Positions 21,114-33,100 of a stretch of 64,000 nt of DNA are shown in pieces (position 1 is the stretch's first letter; each line of letters opens with the position of its first letter). The stretch comes from Cylindrotheca closterium (Eukaryota; Bacillariophyta; Bacillariophyceae; Bacillariales; Bacillariaceae): positions 527,887-591,886 of the forward strand of contig CAKOGP040001112.1 in the NCBI GenBank assembly GCA_933822405.4, written 5' to 3'. The position numbers and the translations under genes are program-made. Under the pieces are notes generated by a model that saw nothing but the letters and a program-made list of their open reading frames with translations, ran no database searches and was not told the DNA's origin.

Positions 21114-21296
21114 TCTTCTGCAGGGTATTGCTTGTTTTGTGAACACGTCGTTTGGGGTGGAATGATTCAGGTCGAACTAGTCTTGACGGTCTACGCTACG
21201 TTACCGTTATGTTATGTTGCGTTACTTTTATTTTGAACTGCACCTCTACGCCAACCGTACCATACATACAACACTACATACTGTAGGGTATACTAT

Positions 21297-21995
21297 CTAT
21301 TCTGAATTATCGACAACCGATTCTAGCCAATTCAATAGGTCACAACATCTGTCTTGATCCTCAATGTAAAGGTACCCCAGAAGAGCTTCAAAGGATGTGG
21401 AATCCTGATAGGCCGCTGGATTTCGACGATTATTCCTACGTGCCACTGCATTTCGTCCCCGCATGAGAACCTGCTTTTCCTTATCGCTCAAACCAAAGTC
21501 GTCGTGGAGTTGTTTCAGGAGGTGCGATTGATGTTCGGCCCGCACAATCGCCACCACTGTATTTTGGAGATCGGAAGTTCGTTTGGAGGGCCAAACATGC
21601 CGTGATCGAATGAATAGTTCAAAGACGACATCTCCAATATACGCCAAATCTGTACCACTCATTTGGTTCACTTTGCAGGTGTCGATGGGAAGTAACAACT
21701 CGGACAGTGATTTTCGTTTTGGGGGCATATCTTTAGCAGTGTCTCCTTCTTTTTCTTCTTGTGGCATATCAGAGAGGCGAAATACCATCGATTGATGTTT
21801 TTGTTGTATTTGTAGTATTTGTCTTACTATAGTCGTCGGAGGATTGGAAAACGCTTTGGCAGCAGGAAGCAAGTCGGCTGCCAACATGAGACAACAACAA
21901 CATGCCATCAACGACATCCACCATGTAGATTGTTGTGGTTGAATTTTCCCCCATCTCGGCTCTCTTGCAACGGTCGAACTGCTTGTCATCTTCAT
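21297..21995 (-). CDS. Mini-ribonuclease III, plastid-targeted
   Basis: 232 aa. The N-terminus has a hydrophobic segment MSLMACCCCLMLAADLLPAA ending AKA^FSNPP, the diatom plastid cleavage motif, then a Gln/Lys-rich linker. The catalytic domain covers the last 140 residues: LAYIGDVVFELFIR (acidic residues of the RNase III fold), MRGRNAVARRNNRRNP, and YQDSTSFEALLGYLYI with the second Glu/Asp motif. It has no dsRNA-binding domain, as expected for Mini-III. Mini-III trims 23S rRNA precursors in bacteria and plant plastids; that role here follows from homology. It is one of three organelle RNA-processing enzymes in the window. Confidence 0.88.
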   Translation of the reverse strand: MKMTSSSTVAREPRWGKIQPQQSTWWMSLMACCCCLMLAADLLPAAKAFSNPPTTIVRQILQIQQKHQSMVFRLSDMPQEEKEGDTAKDMPPKRKSLSELLLPIDTCKVNQMSGTDLAYIGDVVFELFIRSRHVWPSKRTSDLQNTVVAIVRAEHQSHLLKQLHDDFGLSDKEKQVLMRGRNAVARRNNRRNPAAYQDSTSFEALLGYLYIEDQDRCCDLLNWLESVVDNSE

Positions 21996-22395
21996 GTACT
22001 ATTTGGGAAACTTAGCAAGAATGAAGGATGAATGATACTACTACCACCAGCTCCATTCATGGATTTTTGTATTGATGGCTACAGTACGGTTTGAAATTTT
22101 GGTTCTGATGGGTGATTGCGTCTGGCCACCCGTCCATCTGGAAGGCGAAGTAAGATACCGGTACAACGTACAACCTACAGTAAGGGTACAGTCTGGTACC
22201 GGTAGGTACAAACAATGCATCATCATCCAATGTAGAATAATATATTCAATATATGTCTATTCTGTACTTGTACTTTACAGTTTATATGATTTTGTTCCTA
22301 TTACCCACCACCACCACCACCACCACCATCACATACACACACTAATCAGCCATCTCAAGAATGACTTTTTCCAACTACTGTAGTGGGCTATTTCC
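21996..22395. other. Intergenic with (CAC)n and GTACC-rich stretch
   Basis: 400 bp between the Mini-III start and the M50B stop. There is a CAC trinucleotide run at about 22310-22331 and several GGTACC/GTACAAC words at 22155-22210. No gene seen. Confidence 0.6.
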
Positions 22396-23661
22396 TCACT
22401 GAGTTTGCACCAAGAATCGGTTATTGTTGGTGTTTCCATTCTGTTGATAGAGTGGAATCACATTATCATTGAGTAGAGAGACCAAGGCAATGTACAATCC
22501 CACGGCTTGAAAGGCAATGGCACAAAAGGCAAACTGGAGTCCCACACATCTTGGCATGCAGCAAGGCCACATTTTGAAACAAGCATCTGCATCGGAACCT
22601 TCGACCGTTCGGGAGATGGTATCGTCCCATATATCCATGATACCGTACCAACCTAAGGTAGTATGAAGAGAAGAAAGGAAGGGGGGCAACAACAACGCAC
22701 AAGTGAGCTCCTGACTACATTCACAGCAGCACACTGCACATGGCCAATCATTACTCCCACAATCAATCAATCAATCAATCAATCCATCACTTACCAATGA
22801 AAACACCATAAAACAAGGTAACATATTGAATCATTGGATCCAAGTCCAGCAACCAATCTAACAACAGGAATAGTAGTGTGATGGACATGAAACCAATGCA
22901 TAGACCGACCAAAAGTTTATTGGGAGATCTCCTGTTGGATCCAAAACACAAAAGATAAAGAATAGTTTGTGAGCCAGTGATTCGATATAAACAATTAAAA
23001 TCAAAAATCAAAAAAACCCATCAAGAAGCCATCCACATCAAAACTCTTACTTACGTGAGACAAATCAACAGGGCCAACAAGAAAATACTGGCCGACACGG
23101 TCGCTCCCACTCTCGAACCACTCAGCGCTACAAAGATGCCCGCCCAAAAGGAAACACCGACATAGCCCGCTGGAATGACGCAGGGCCGAATCCCCCCACG
23201 AAAGTGTGCCACACCACCTTCATTCTCATAAACTTCAATTTTATCGACTTGTCCTCCCGTCATCCACGCCGCACTAGCACTGTTGTAAAGGAAAAGGAAC
23301 AGGAACAGGAAAAAAAACAAAGAGGGCTGTGTGAGTGGATTTGCCGTTGATTGTGTTTTTGTACACCAAAATCTCGTCTTCTCGTTTGTCTCGATCTCCA
23401 ACCCATCCATCCATCCATCCATCCATCCATCCATCCAACCATTCAAAAACAATAACATGACAACACAACAATAGCTGTACATAATAATTTTAATTTTACT
23501 TACTGCCCCATTTCATGTATAAAAACGGAAATAAGCTTCATTGGTTTGGCCACCGACTTTTCCATCGTGAACATGGTGAGGAGTGAGTAGACCGCATAGA
23601 GAGAGAGGAAGATAATCTCCTCGACCTCTCCGCAGCATCCTTCGAGCTTCCAGTTTGGCAT
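22396..23661 (-). CDS. M50B-like membrane metalloprotease, four exons
   Basis: Exons 23661..23504, 23279..23055, 22931..22795 and 22652..22396 (introns 224, 123 and 142 bp); 258 aa. Exon 1 is too short to show as a long ORF. It starts MPNWKLEGCCGEVEE, has a membrane helix, and ends at KLISVFIHEMGH with the last His split by intron 1. Exon 2 continues ASAAWMTGGQVDKIEV, restoring the HExGH(A)xxxxxTGG zinc motif of the M50B family, and then GGVAHFRGG and IPAGYVGVSFW. Exons 3-4 add helices and YGVFI|GWYGIMDIWDDTI, which holds the conserved Asp-rich segment. The family is made of multi-pass integral proteases related to site-2 protease; the substrate is unknown. Intron 1 carries a CCAT repeat. Confidence 0.85.
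23399..23440. repeat. CATC/CCAT tetranucleotide microsatellite
   Basis: About nine ATCC units within intron 1 of the M50B-like gene. Confidence 0.9.
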
Positions 23662-24208
23662 TTTGTAGTGTGTTGACTGCTGTTGTTCTTGTTGTGCCAG
23701 TCAATGCAATGGATGGAAAATGAACCCAAGAGGAAGCGACCTTTTTAGGGCTGATAGTTTTGTATGTGTTTCCAACAACCGGACATTTGGTGTCATTCCA
23801 TTCGGAGATCCAAACTGAAACCAAACCTGGCAACTACGGTACTGTATAGTAGTCGTTTCAGTCACATATCCGACCCACTTGACTGCCACTTTGTGCGCCC
23901 AAACCAAAATTGACCCAAAACTGATTGCGCCAAAATCGAAATCCCAAATGTTCGTAGAGAAAGTACCAGTTCTACTTGGAACCTACCAAAACAGACCCTC
24001 TGCCAGTCTCATCACAAAAATTGTCTCTTTCCCATCGTTTTAGCAATCCATTATTCCTGCAACGGGCTAACAAAGCATTGCGCAGTCAAGCAGCCACTCT
24101 GGATCCATCCATTCATCCAAGTGTGCTTTCACATCCAAGTCAAGTTTGTCTGATTTTGTCGTTTGCTCTAACTTTGCCTCAGAAAAAATAAAAATAACAT
24201 ACAATACA
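23662..24208. other. Divergent promoter region
   Basis: 547 bp between the M50B-like and cyclin starts. The longer ORFs overlapping it on the minus strand are out of frame with the protease. The cyclin side ends in an A-rich leader (AAATAAAAATAACATACAATACA). No further element recognised. Confidence 0.5.
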
Positions 24209-26212
24209 ATGCCAAGATCCAAAACTCAAACAACGAGACGAAAGTCCAAGCGTTTAGAGGCACTGGAATCGTCCAACGCTACCTACAGTGACGATCATAG
24301 CCAAATATCTTCTTCTTTTTCTGCTGCTGCCTCAGAAAGCAAGGCTGGGCGAAAGAAACGATCTTCCAAAGTGGCATTCGAGTCATCTTCGAACACCAAC
24401 GATGTCCGCAAAACTTCTTCGTCTCCATCATCTACCAGCAAATCTTCTCAACACCTTCCATTGAGTAGTAGTTCGCCAGATGGTCCCCACCGACGACTGC
24501 GGAATCGAAAATCTACTACCAATGAAACTGATAATGATCGCAATGCCTCGAGAGGACGCAAGCGCCGTGGATCCATCCAAGCTGCTTCGACTGCTACTGA
24601 CGCCAGTGGCACAAACACCAACAGCACCAACAGCACCAACAAACGAAAAAAGACGACTCGGCTCGCCGTCAACACAAAGGCGGCTTCATCATCATCATCG
24701 TCTCCGTCCAGCAGTGACGAGGAAACCAATCCTGCCGTTTCGAAAACCAGGGCGTCCCGGCTGAAAAAGACCACACAGGTCACACCCTCGCCTGCCAATA
24801 CTGCTGCTACCAACTTGAACACGAACTTTGATTTTGAATCGCCAACTTTGCATCGTCGACGGTCGACATCGAATGCTTCTTCTTCCTCTTCGGACGTTGG
24901 CATTTCTGCTTCTTCTCCCACTCTCCCAAACGGCGTCTTGGATTTGTATCCTTCCAAGGAAGCGTTAGCAGCTGCAGCTCCCAAATCCAAATGGCAATTC
25001 GGCCAGGACGATTGTTCCGCCGACAGTCTGACGGCCAGTTTCATTCAATCCTATGGCCAAGAGTATTGGACATTGCTCAAATCGACAGAGGGGCCCACCA
25101 TTGCGGATCAAGTTCCACCTTCTCCTCAATCTAGCAATGGTCATGGATCACCCCAATCCAGCACGCAATCGTCCGACGCTTCTTCCCCCAACACTTCCAG
25201 CAGCAGTAGTAGCAGTGGAGTTCGTTCCAACGCTACTCCGGTCCAACGACGAGACTATGTCTATGTGGATGCCTCTTGCAACCTTGAAGTTCCACAGCCC
25301 ACCGAATCCAATGTGTATCTAACCTACCAACCCGAATTGAGTCCCAAAATGCGGGCCATTTTGGTGGATTGGATCATTGAATTGTCAGAACACTTTCATT
25401 TTGGACCTTGCTCTCTCCACTTGGCGATTACTCTGGTCGACAAGGTAATGGCGTGTGGGCCACTGACCAAAATATACGATGATGATGATGACAACGAAGA
25501 AGATGATAGTGGCGATAACCCATTCGCGGCGGACAGTTTGGACGATGCCGAAAGCAAGACCAATTGCTTTTTCATTTCGAGAGATCGCTTTCAACTGCTA
25601 GGCGCCGCTTGCACCTGGCTCGCCTGCAAAATGGAAGAACTCTCTCCACCCTCCGTCTCGGAAATTGCCTACGTCTCGGACAACATTTACTCGACCGAAC
25701 AAATCAAGCGGATGGAGCGTCGAATTTGCAATGCGTTAAACTTTTCGCTCTTCCATCAGACTCCCTACTTGTATACCACGGAATTCATTCGGGCTTCCTA
25801 CGAATGTCCCGATCCAGCCTGCATGCCCAAGAAAACATCGCCCGTCTTTTACCACATGGTCATGTATTTGTTGGAGCTCTGCCGATTGCCATACCATCCC
25901 GTCACCCAAAAGCCCAGTCTCTTGGCGGCCGCCGCCGTCTATGGGGCCCGGGTCACCTTGGGCGTCCAATCCAACGACCGGACTTTGGACCAAAATGGCA
26001 GATGGAGCCGGACCTTGGAGCATTACACGGGATACTCCAAGGAAGACCTGCGTCAAACGGTCCTCCTATTGAATTCCTACCATCAGGCGGCCGAAGACTC
26101 GAGCCTCAAATCGGTCTTTGCCAAGTATCGGACCAAAAAGTATTTGCGGGTGGCCCTCAAGACGGTGCCACAAGTGTCCGATTTGGGGTTTGGAACAACA
26201 GTGAGTGAGTGA
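24209..26212 (+). CDS. A/B-type cyclin
   Basis: 667 aa from the ATG at 24209. Residues 1-340 are a Ser/Thr/Lys/Arg-rich disordered region with several basic clusters suitable for nuclear import. The cyclin box begins near residue 365: LSPKMRAILVDWIIELSEHF carries the MRAILVDW signature of mitotic cyclins, and LLGAACTWLACKMEE is the second conserved helix. An Asp/Glu-rich insert (DDDDDNEEDDSGD) interrupts the box between helices 2 and 3. The C-terminal cyclin fold follows (TPYLYTTEFIRASY, LAAAAVYGARVTLG). It should bind a CDK. The stop lies in a GTGA repeat that also matches a GTGAGT donor, so a further 3' exon cannot be excluded. Confidence 0.88.
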   Translation: MPRSKTQTTRRKSKRLEALESSNATYSDDHSQISSSFSAAASESKAGRKKRSSKVAFESSSNTNDVRKTSSSPSSTSKSSQHLPLSSSSPDGPHRRLRNRKSTTNETDNDRNASRGRKRRGSIQAASTATDASGTNTNSTNSTNKRKKTTRLAVNTKAASSSSSSPSSSDEETNPAVSKTRASRLKKTTQVTPSPANTAATNLNTNFDFESPTLHRRRSTSNASSSSSDVGISASSPTLPNGVLDLYPSKEALAAAAPKSKWQFGQDDCSADSLTASFIQSYGQEYWTLLKSTEGPTIADQVPPSPQSSNGHGSPQSSTQSSDASSPNTSSSSSSSGVRSNATPVQRRDYVYVDASCNLEVPQPTESNVYLTYQPELSPKMRAILVDWIIELSEHFHFGPCSLHLAITLVDKVMACGPLTKIYDDDDDNEEDDSGDNPFAADSLDDAESKTNCFFISRDRFQLLGAACTWLACKMEELSPPSVSEIAYVSDNIYSTEQIKRMERRICNALNFSLFHQTPYLYTTEFIRASYECPDPACMPKKTSPVFYHMVMYLLELCRLPYHPVTQKPSLLAAAAVYGARVTLGVQSNDRTLDQNGRWSRTLEHYTGYSKEDLRQTVLLLNSYHQAAEDSSLKSVFAKYRTKKYLRVALKTVPQVSDLGFGTTVSE

Positions 26213-26575
26213 GGGAGTGAGCTTGTGAGTGAGCTTGTGAGTCCCAAATAAGAAACAAACACAACACAACACAACACAATAGAAACAAAACAACACCAAA
26301 AGAATAAAGAATACAGGTACCTAGCTCCCTGGTACCAGCTAAGCAACGTCATCTAAAGACAAATGATATAATCTAAATGGTTCATAACCACCAACGAGTG
26401 CTGTGCTGATAGTACCGGTAGAGCATTCCAGAAACTTGAGACATGGTGGTTGACCAGCCTTTTTTAGCAGTTAGTACTTACGAAACAGATCTCAAGTAAC
26501 GTTAAGACTTTGGCGAGTAATTGTTAAAAAGTTATTTAGATGGTGATGATTATGAACGTGCTACAGGATAGCTAT
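26213..26575. other. Intergenic between convergent genes
   Basis: 363 bp. A GTGAGT/GTGAGCTT repeat lies at about 26201-26240 and an ACAACACAACACAACACAAT run at about 26261-26280. No gene seen. Confidence 0.6.
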
Positions 26576-27339
26576 TTACTTTCTCATCTTTAGCAATAGA
26601 CTCTTGTTACCCTTGATCTTCTTTTGAAGTTGAAGCAAACCGAAAAGAAGAGCTTCGGCAGTCGGAGGGCATCCAGGAACATAGATATCCACTGGAACAA
26701 TTCGATCACATCCACGGACTACTGAGTAAGAGTAGTGATAGTAACCACCTCCATTTGCACAAGAACCCATGGAAACGACCCAGCGCGGTTCGGGCATTTG
26801 ATCGTACACCTTGCGCAGAGCGGGTGCCATCTTATTGGTGAGGGTACCAGCGACAATCATGACATCGGATTGACGGGGAGATGCTCGAAAGACCATACCA
26901 AAACGCTCCATATCATATCGAGAAGCTGCAGCGTGCATCATCTCCACAGCACAACACGCAAGACCAAAAGTCATGGGCCACAACGAACCCTTGCGAGCCC
27001 AATTGACCAAATCATCGACCTTGGAAACGGTGAATTCTACATTATCCTTTACTGGAACTTGGTCCAACCAACGAGATTCTAGCTTTTCAATACTATCAAG
27101 TTGGCCAAGCTATATGATGCGCAAGTGAATGGACGAGACAAAACATGAGTCAAATGATCCCAGAGAACGGCCGATTCTTTATCGTGTTTGGCAATGTTGT
27201 TCGCATTCATTAAACTTACAGCAGATGTTCGAGATTCTGCAGATCCTGCCATAGGACGAACTACGATATGACAAGCAGCGTTCGATCGTGCTGCCCTAGT
27301 AGCGGCGGAACGGGCTACGGAAGAAAGCATGGATGCCAT
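26576..27339 (-). CDS. NDUFS7: NADH:ubiquinone oxidoreductase subunit NDUFS7 (PSST/NuoB)
   Basis: Exons 27339..27220 and 27109..26576 over a 110-bp intron, phase 0; 217 aa. I start at the ATG at 27339 (ACCATGG). Exon 1 encodes an Arg/Ala/Ser-rich presequence ([19 protein letters not shown]), a typical mitochondrial signal. After the join [14 protein letters not shown] leads into the conserved core. Ligands of Fe-S cluster N2 are [13 protein letters not shown] (adjacent Cys pair), [16 protein letters not shown] and [12 protein letters not shown]. The subunit carries N2 at the quinone end of complex I. It is divergent from the alpha/beta hydrolase with 255 bp between the starts. Confidence 0.96.
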
Positions 27340-27594
27340 GGTCGAGACTTTCAATGTGATGTTGTCGCTTCTTTGTTACGTCGCTGCTCTGGTTCCACCA
27401 ACGAACCTTTGTAGAAATTCCTACTAGGAGATGGGTAGAAAGGTGGGAAGTCCAGACGTTTTCGACTCCTCCGACTAAAGGAGTCGGAAGATTGACATCA
27501 TCGTTCGAAAAGTCAACGACGACAAAACTTTGGGCCTTCCCTCCTCCTTCCACATCGATAACACAGTACTGGTAGCGATAGACAGAACACAACA

Positions 27595-28913
27595 ATGAGA
27601 ATAGTATTTTTTGATATATTCATCCTTCTTTCCGTCCTCTCTTGCATCGAATGCGGGAAATCCTATGTCATTCAACCCAACAAATGGGACTATCGAGGTC
27701 ATGATATTGCCTTTGAAGTTTCTCATTCTCGCGGTGACAGTGATGTTTCAACGATACCATCGAAAAAGACACCCATATTGTTGCTCAATGGATTTGGTGT
27801 GGGAAGCTTTCATCAACATAGACTTATTGCAGAACTAGTCGTCAGCGACAAGGAGGAAAGCAGCAACGTCGACAATCCGGATGATGACAACTATCAAACA
27901 GTGTATTGTATCGATTATTTGGGACAAGGCTCCAGTTGGCCAAGGGACTGTGCAGATGGATTATCTGAGAATGAAAAGGGTTTGGCGTATTGTGCCGAAT
28001 TGTGGATTGACCAGCTGGCAACTTTTATCGAACAAGTGGTAATGCCACAGCACCAAGGCAAAAAAGTTCACGTGGTTGGAAATTCTGTGGGAGGTCACTT
28101 GGCGGCCCACTTGGCGTATCAACGACCCGATCTAGTGGAAACTATATGCCTGCTGAATCCAACCCCAGTGTGGGGACTGAATCTTCCAGGTTGGTCAGGA
28201 CATCTGCCGCCGCCCAAAGTCCCTAGAGCCATTGGCAGATTTCTATTTGACAAGATTCGGGAGCTCGGGACGATTGAGAAATATCTGGATGCGGCATACA
28301 CACGAAAAGATGCTTTTGACGAGACACTGGTAGGTTTTGATTGTTTGGGAAGATTCCTGTGGTTGTTGTTGTTGTTGTTGTTGTCGTGAGAAGACGTATA
28401 GTACTCACTAGGTATTTGTCGTCGACGACTCTCTAATCTCCTCAGATGAATCAAATTAGAGCATGCACCCTCGGGGCTGGTGGACATGCTGCCTTCGCGT
28501 CTATTTTGTGGTCTAAGCCCCTTTTAGTTGCCGGAGAAAAGGACTTTCAAAAGTGTCTCGCGGGGGTTGATTGTGATGTGCTCCTTTTGTTCGGTAAGGA
28601 TGATCCGTGGTGCAAACCTGCCTTTGCCAAGAAAATGCTGCAAGCATTGAATTCAAGAAAGAATGGTAAAGCACAGCGATATGTTGAGGTTGAAAACTGT
28701 GGACACTGTCCCAACCATGAGGCTCCACAAGCTGTAGGAAGTGTTGTTACCAAGTGGGTCAACTCAATGTATCGAGATGCCAAAAGTGTTTCGTTGGTCC
28801 GATCGGAAAAGGAAGTTTTTGATGAAGCGTGGGGGGCCACACCAATATCTGAACGGCAAGTGGAGGATATCGAGCTTAGTCTATTGGATCGAGTAGCTGT
28901 AACATTTGTGTAG
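27595..28913 (+). CDS. Alpha/beta hydrolase, pheophytinase-like
   Basis: Exons 27595..28329 and 28446..28913, intron 116 bp, phase 0; 400 aa. The N-terminus is a signal peptide (MRIVFFDIFILLSVLSCIEC). The core shows the oxyanion segment LLNGFGVGSFHQHR, the IDYLGQGSSWP strand, nucleophile elbow VVGNSVGGHLAAHLA (Ser), acid LLLFGKDDPW (Asp) and NCGHCPNHEAP (His). LLNPTPVWG after the nucleophile resembles pheophytinase and related plastid hydrolases acting on chlorophyll-type esters. No Phe follows the probable cleavage site, so plastid import is not clear. Substrate assignment is inference. Confidence 0.82.
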
Positions 28914-30164
28914 TCTCGTCAAAGCAGATATCATTGGTCTATTACAAACCTGCGCTGCACAGTGTATAAAGCCATTATGGATGAAATGGGGCAAGCCCAT
29001 GGTGGAACACTATGGGGATATTCCGATAGAGGAATGATAAAACTATTTGATGTACCGAGGGGGCTATGATGCCACATTGAGTCTGTACCATGTGTTTCGG
29101 GATGAGGGATTCCTCAGACCCTTTTCATGGGTACCCCCCAATCCCCCTGCCATAATATGTAGACAGTATATCCTCGTTCCTCTGATGTTGAGCCACTGGT
29201 ACCTGGTAGTTTCCTACGCAGGACTGGAAGTAATTCGATGTTGATCCAGTAATAAATACGGATGATCTATAGTAGCTAGTAGCTACGTTCATGTTTCGAA
29301 CAGAATTTCTTGGACCAGCCAGCAGTTCTTCAACTTGATCCAGAGCGAAGTAGTAGGTCCAGATCATGGTAGTATTCTAGTAAGATATCATGCCGGGGCA
29401 CTGGTAGATTCAAACGTAGGACTGGAAATACTAGAATACAGTCGATGTTAGCTTTTGGGGGAAGAGGTTGGGCGGAAGTGGGGACAATTGAATGTGAAAC
29501 AAAGCTTCTCAGGCCAACAGTTTAGACATATTCGAATATAGTACCAGTCCCTTGACTTTCCGTGACTTGCCTTGCTTGACTAGTACTAGTGTGATGTTGC
29601 TCTTATCAACAAGAACCTCCAACGTGAGGCGTGCAGGATATTCCAGTTGCCTTTTCGATCCATTTTGGATCCATTTATTTTCGTGCAACAATGACAACAA
29701 TACCAACAATATTCATCCCACAACGACCATATTCTATGTACAGTCAGCTAATATTGCGAATAAACTCGGACAATAAAGCTTTTCCTTTTCTCCCCGTGAA
29801 GGAACTGTCGCAGAGTGTTTTGAGACAAAACAAATATAAAAACTAAAAAAGTCTACTGTACAGTACAGCTTACAGAGTGGTGGATCTGCTGGACATCAGT
29901 TCCGACTTCCAAGGCACTGATATAGCCAGACAATTTGCAACCAATTTGCATGCAATTTATAAGCAATTTGCATGCAATTTACAAGCAATTTGCAAGGGAT
30001 TACACCAATACAGCGGCATCCAGTTCATGCAGAACTAACATATTACTCCTTTCATATCCATCCTTCCTTCACCTTTATTTTTTAAAAGGCAACAATTTGT
30101 TGAAGGGTCACTTAAAACTAGAGGAATTGTCTACTATTGATTGATAGCAACAGTAGTGCTTGTC
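28914..30164. other. Intergenic, gene-poor, with short repeats
   Basis: 1.25 kb. Two degenerate direct repeats share CTGGTAG and AGGACTGGAA words (about 29200-29245 and 29399-29450). A run of AATTTGCA-type repeats lies at 29931-29996. The rest shows nothing protein-like on either strand. Confidence 0.6.
29931..29996. repeat. Imperfect tandem repeat, about 11- and 22-bp period
   Basis: Six copies of CAATTT, each followed by GCA or A(T/C)AAG in a near-alternating pattern, about 170 bp upstream of the FAN1 start. Confidence 0.75.
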
Positions 30165-33100
30165 ATGGTCCGGACCCACAAACGAAAACGGAATGAAGGA
30201 CTTCCAATGTCATCACCGAGCAAAAAGGAGGATGGATCAGTAGACAATTGGTCAACCAAAAACAGTATGCTTAGCTATGAGAATGAATCGTCAGAGAACA
30301 TTCCACAAACGATGGAAAACAAACATGACAATTCTGGGGATACAATTGACATCAACACGGTGCAGTCCACGCACCCAGAAAGTCGGAACAAGCAACCCAA
30401 CAACAGCAACAACGAGACCGACGAAGACAAAAATGACAGCGATTCTGAATCTGAAATTGAATTCCTCCTCACGATTTTGCCTCCGTCTCCCAATATTCCA
30501 ACCAAAACAAGACCTTTGGCCAAGTTGCAATCCGCACTATCAACACCTAGAGACAAGAGACTCAAGCAACCGAGTCGATGTATGGAAAGTAGCGACAGTC
30601 GCCCATCTTCCAATTTCATATCGCCATATCATCAACAGCCTTGCAGCTTTACTAATAAAGACAGAGTTTCACCGGATAGCAGACAACCCAACGACCATCA
30701 TCATGATCCTCAAAACTCCCTAATGAAGCGCACAAACCAATGCTCTAATCAAACAATGGCTGGTAATGTTGGCACCAACCCCACTATATCCAATGACAGC
30801 AGACAAACAAATTCCAACAGAGCGCATACGGCCAATGTTTCACCGCTACCGACAACCGAAAACAAACTGAATCTGAATATTGACAGCAATGATCGAAGGA
30901 AGATTGAAGATACAGAAGAGGAAGAACGTAAGACTACAGAATCATTTGCGGGTCAGTCGAGGTTTAGACGTTCTGCCTACCTTCAGTCCCTTGCAGAGAT
31001 TTGCCATGCTATTTTGTGGGATGCTCGATGGAGAGTGGGTCCACAACAGAAGCGATTGCTGGAATGGGAGAAAGGGGATGATCTAAGTGCCATTTACACA
31101 TTAGCGGAGCGATACATCCCCATTGACATTCCGAAACCACCACATTGGAAGGGGGCTTCGACTGAGAAAACACCCATGTTGGTTGGTGGTGGGAGCGACC
31201 AAGATGAATCAAACCAAACAACAACAGTAGAAAAGTCACTGATATCACTACGAGAACTAGATTATGGTGTCACGGCAAACGCTACAACTGAGAGTCATTC
31301 GAACGACAGTAACATTAAAGATTCCAACGATTTGTCAGACCTAAACTTAAGTTCAGATGGCGAACATGCCTACACTGGAGATTCAGAAGAAGAAGCATAC
31401 GATCGGTGTCTAAACTTGTACTGTCGACTCTTTTATCGCAAGGGACCCTATTTCCGAGTGGATGATATTTTTAAGTACTACAGGGCCAATTTAAAGAAGA
31501 TTCAGCCAAAGAAAGCTGTCACCCCAGAAATGCCATGGAAGGATGGCGCCGAGGAAATTGAAAAAGATAACAGGAAGAGTTTTTTCCGTCCACAGAAGAA
31601 GAAGGCGAGCAATTCAGATGTTGATCCCATCGAGAACAGGGTCGCCAGAAACACGATTTGCGACGACATGTTGTTGGACATTGACTTATTGCACGGTCAA
31701 CTAAATGAAATTCGTGTTTTTGTCGAGGATTGGAAGATGCTGCATAAGATGGGGCTCTTGCGCACATTTACCGATGAAGAAGAATGTGGGAGGACAGTTG
31801 GGAAAAATACCAAGAATGGTATTTTGAAGCAGGATGAGCAGTGTCAAATTTTGCAGTTGCTAGGCTGCAAGAAGTCTTCCAACGACCAAAAGACAAATCC
31901 AGGTCCAATCAGTAATTCAGAAAATCTGGTTTGGAAGCAAATGACCCATCAAACGTCCATCCAATCAACCATATCTCCTGGCATACAAAGAAGAAGAAGA
32001 CGAGGTTGTGTTTTACCTGTCATCAAGCACATGAATGCAACTATTTTATATAGCTGGGCCAAATCCGTAGTGCTCAAGGCATCTAAAAAGGACTGCATTC
32101 CAACAGCTAACCTTCAATCACTTACTATGGCTGTGAAGGGGAAACTCTTGGAAATCGTTGGGTCCCGTACTGAGGCCGATGCCTTCCCTTGCTGCTCACG
32201 ACTTCGAGAACAACCATTGACCACATTGAGACGCTGTTTTCGACTTTACCTTTGTGCAACATCGGGACCTGGGAACATGCATGGAGATGATAACACAGCA
32301 TGGAAAAGCTTGCCCGAATCGCACTCCAAAGACCTCACTAAGCTCCCACTCCAGCATTTGATACACCCCCCAGGATCTAATTGTTGGAACAAGATTTCGT
32401 GTCCAGGAAAGGATTATCGCTTCAAAATAATAAGTTGCAACTTTTTGACGGCACACGAGCCATTAGACTTGGGATGTGACGAGAACTGCGGGACGAAGTA
32501 TGATCAGAAACTAGTCCAGGTGTTTCCGACTTTGGAATCCTTCTCAGCTTGGGAGTAAGTTAGCCAGATATGCTGTATATCGCATGCGAGTTTGTGCCAG
32601 TGATTGCAATGCAGTCTAACATTTGCTTTCCATAGAATCACTGTAGATTTAAGGGCAAATGTTGATTACCTGATGACACTTCGCGACGTGTTGCGATACA
32701 ACGAGAGAAAAAGATCGAGACAGCAAAACGAAGTGCGCAGTGACGGGGACAATGAATTCGAGTTAAATTTTGAGTCAGTCAGCGTTGATTTCCACGACTT
32801 GTTGACTCCAAATGGCCGGGAAAGGACGCTCCGAAAGCTTTGTGTTGACTTGGAGCCGAAAAATTTGGCAATAGACACTTTGATCGAAAACATCGAAAAT
32901 GATGTTGGCAAGTTGGAAGCAGGATTTGCCGCGGAGACCAGTCGCAAGCTACATGTTGAATGCGACAAAATTTTGGCAGTGGTTGCTGTTATTGCCCTGC
33001 ACACTCTCGCCGCTTGTAATATTCACTCGATTGAGCAAAGATTGCTTCTTTATGAAAAGCGGCCATGGCTACGACATTTGCGCTGGGAAGGGTGCCTTGC

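Noticed and set aside
23513..23833. Minus-strand ORF of 106 codons starting MPGLVSVW
   Set aside because: It overlaps M50B exon 1 in the wrong frame; the frame with HEMGH is the supported one.
24448..25044. 198-codon minus-strand ORF within the cyclin gene
   Set aside because: Antisense of Ser/Thr/Asp-rich low complexity; no domain, and it lies inside a well-supported exon.
25564..26208. 214-codon plus-strand ORF overlapping the cyclin box
   Set aside because: Shifted frame of the conserved cyclin fold; the main frame carries all cyclin motifs.
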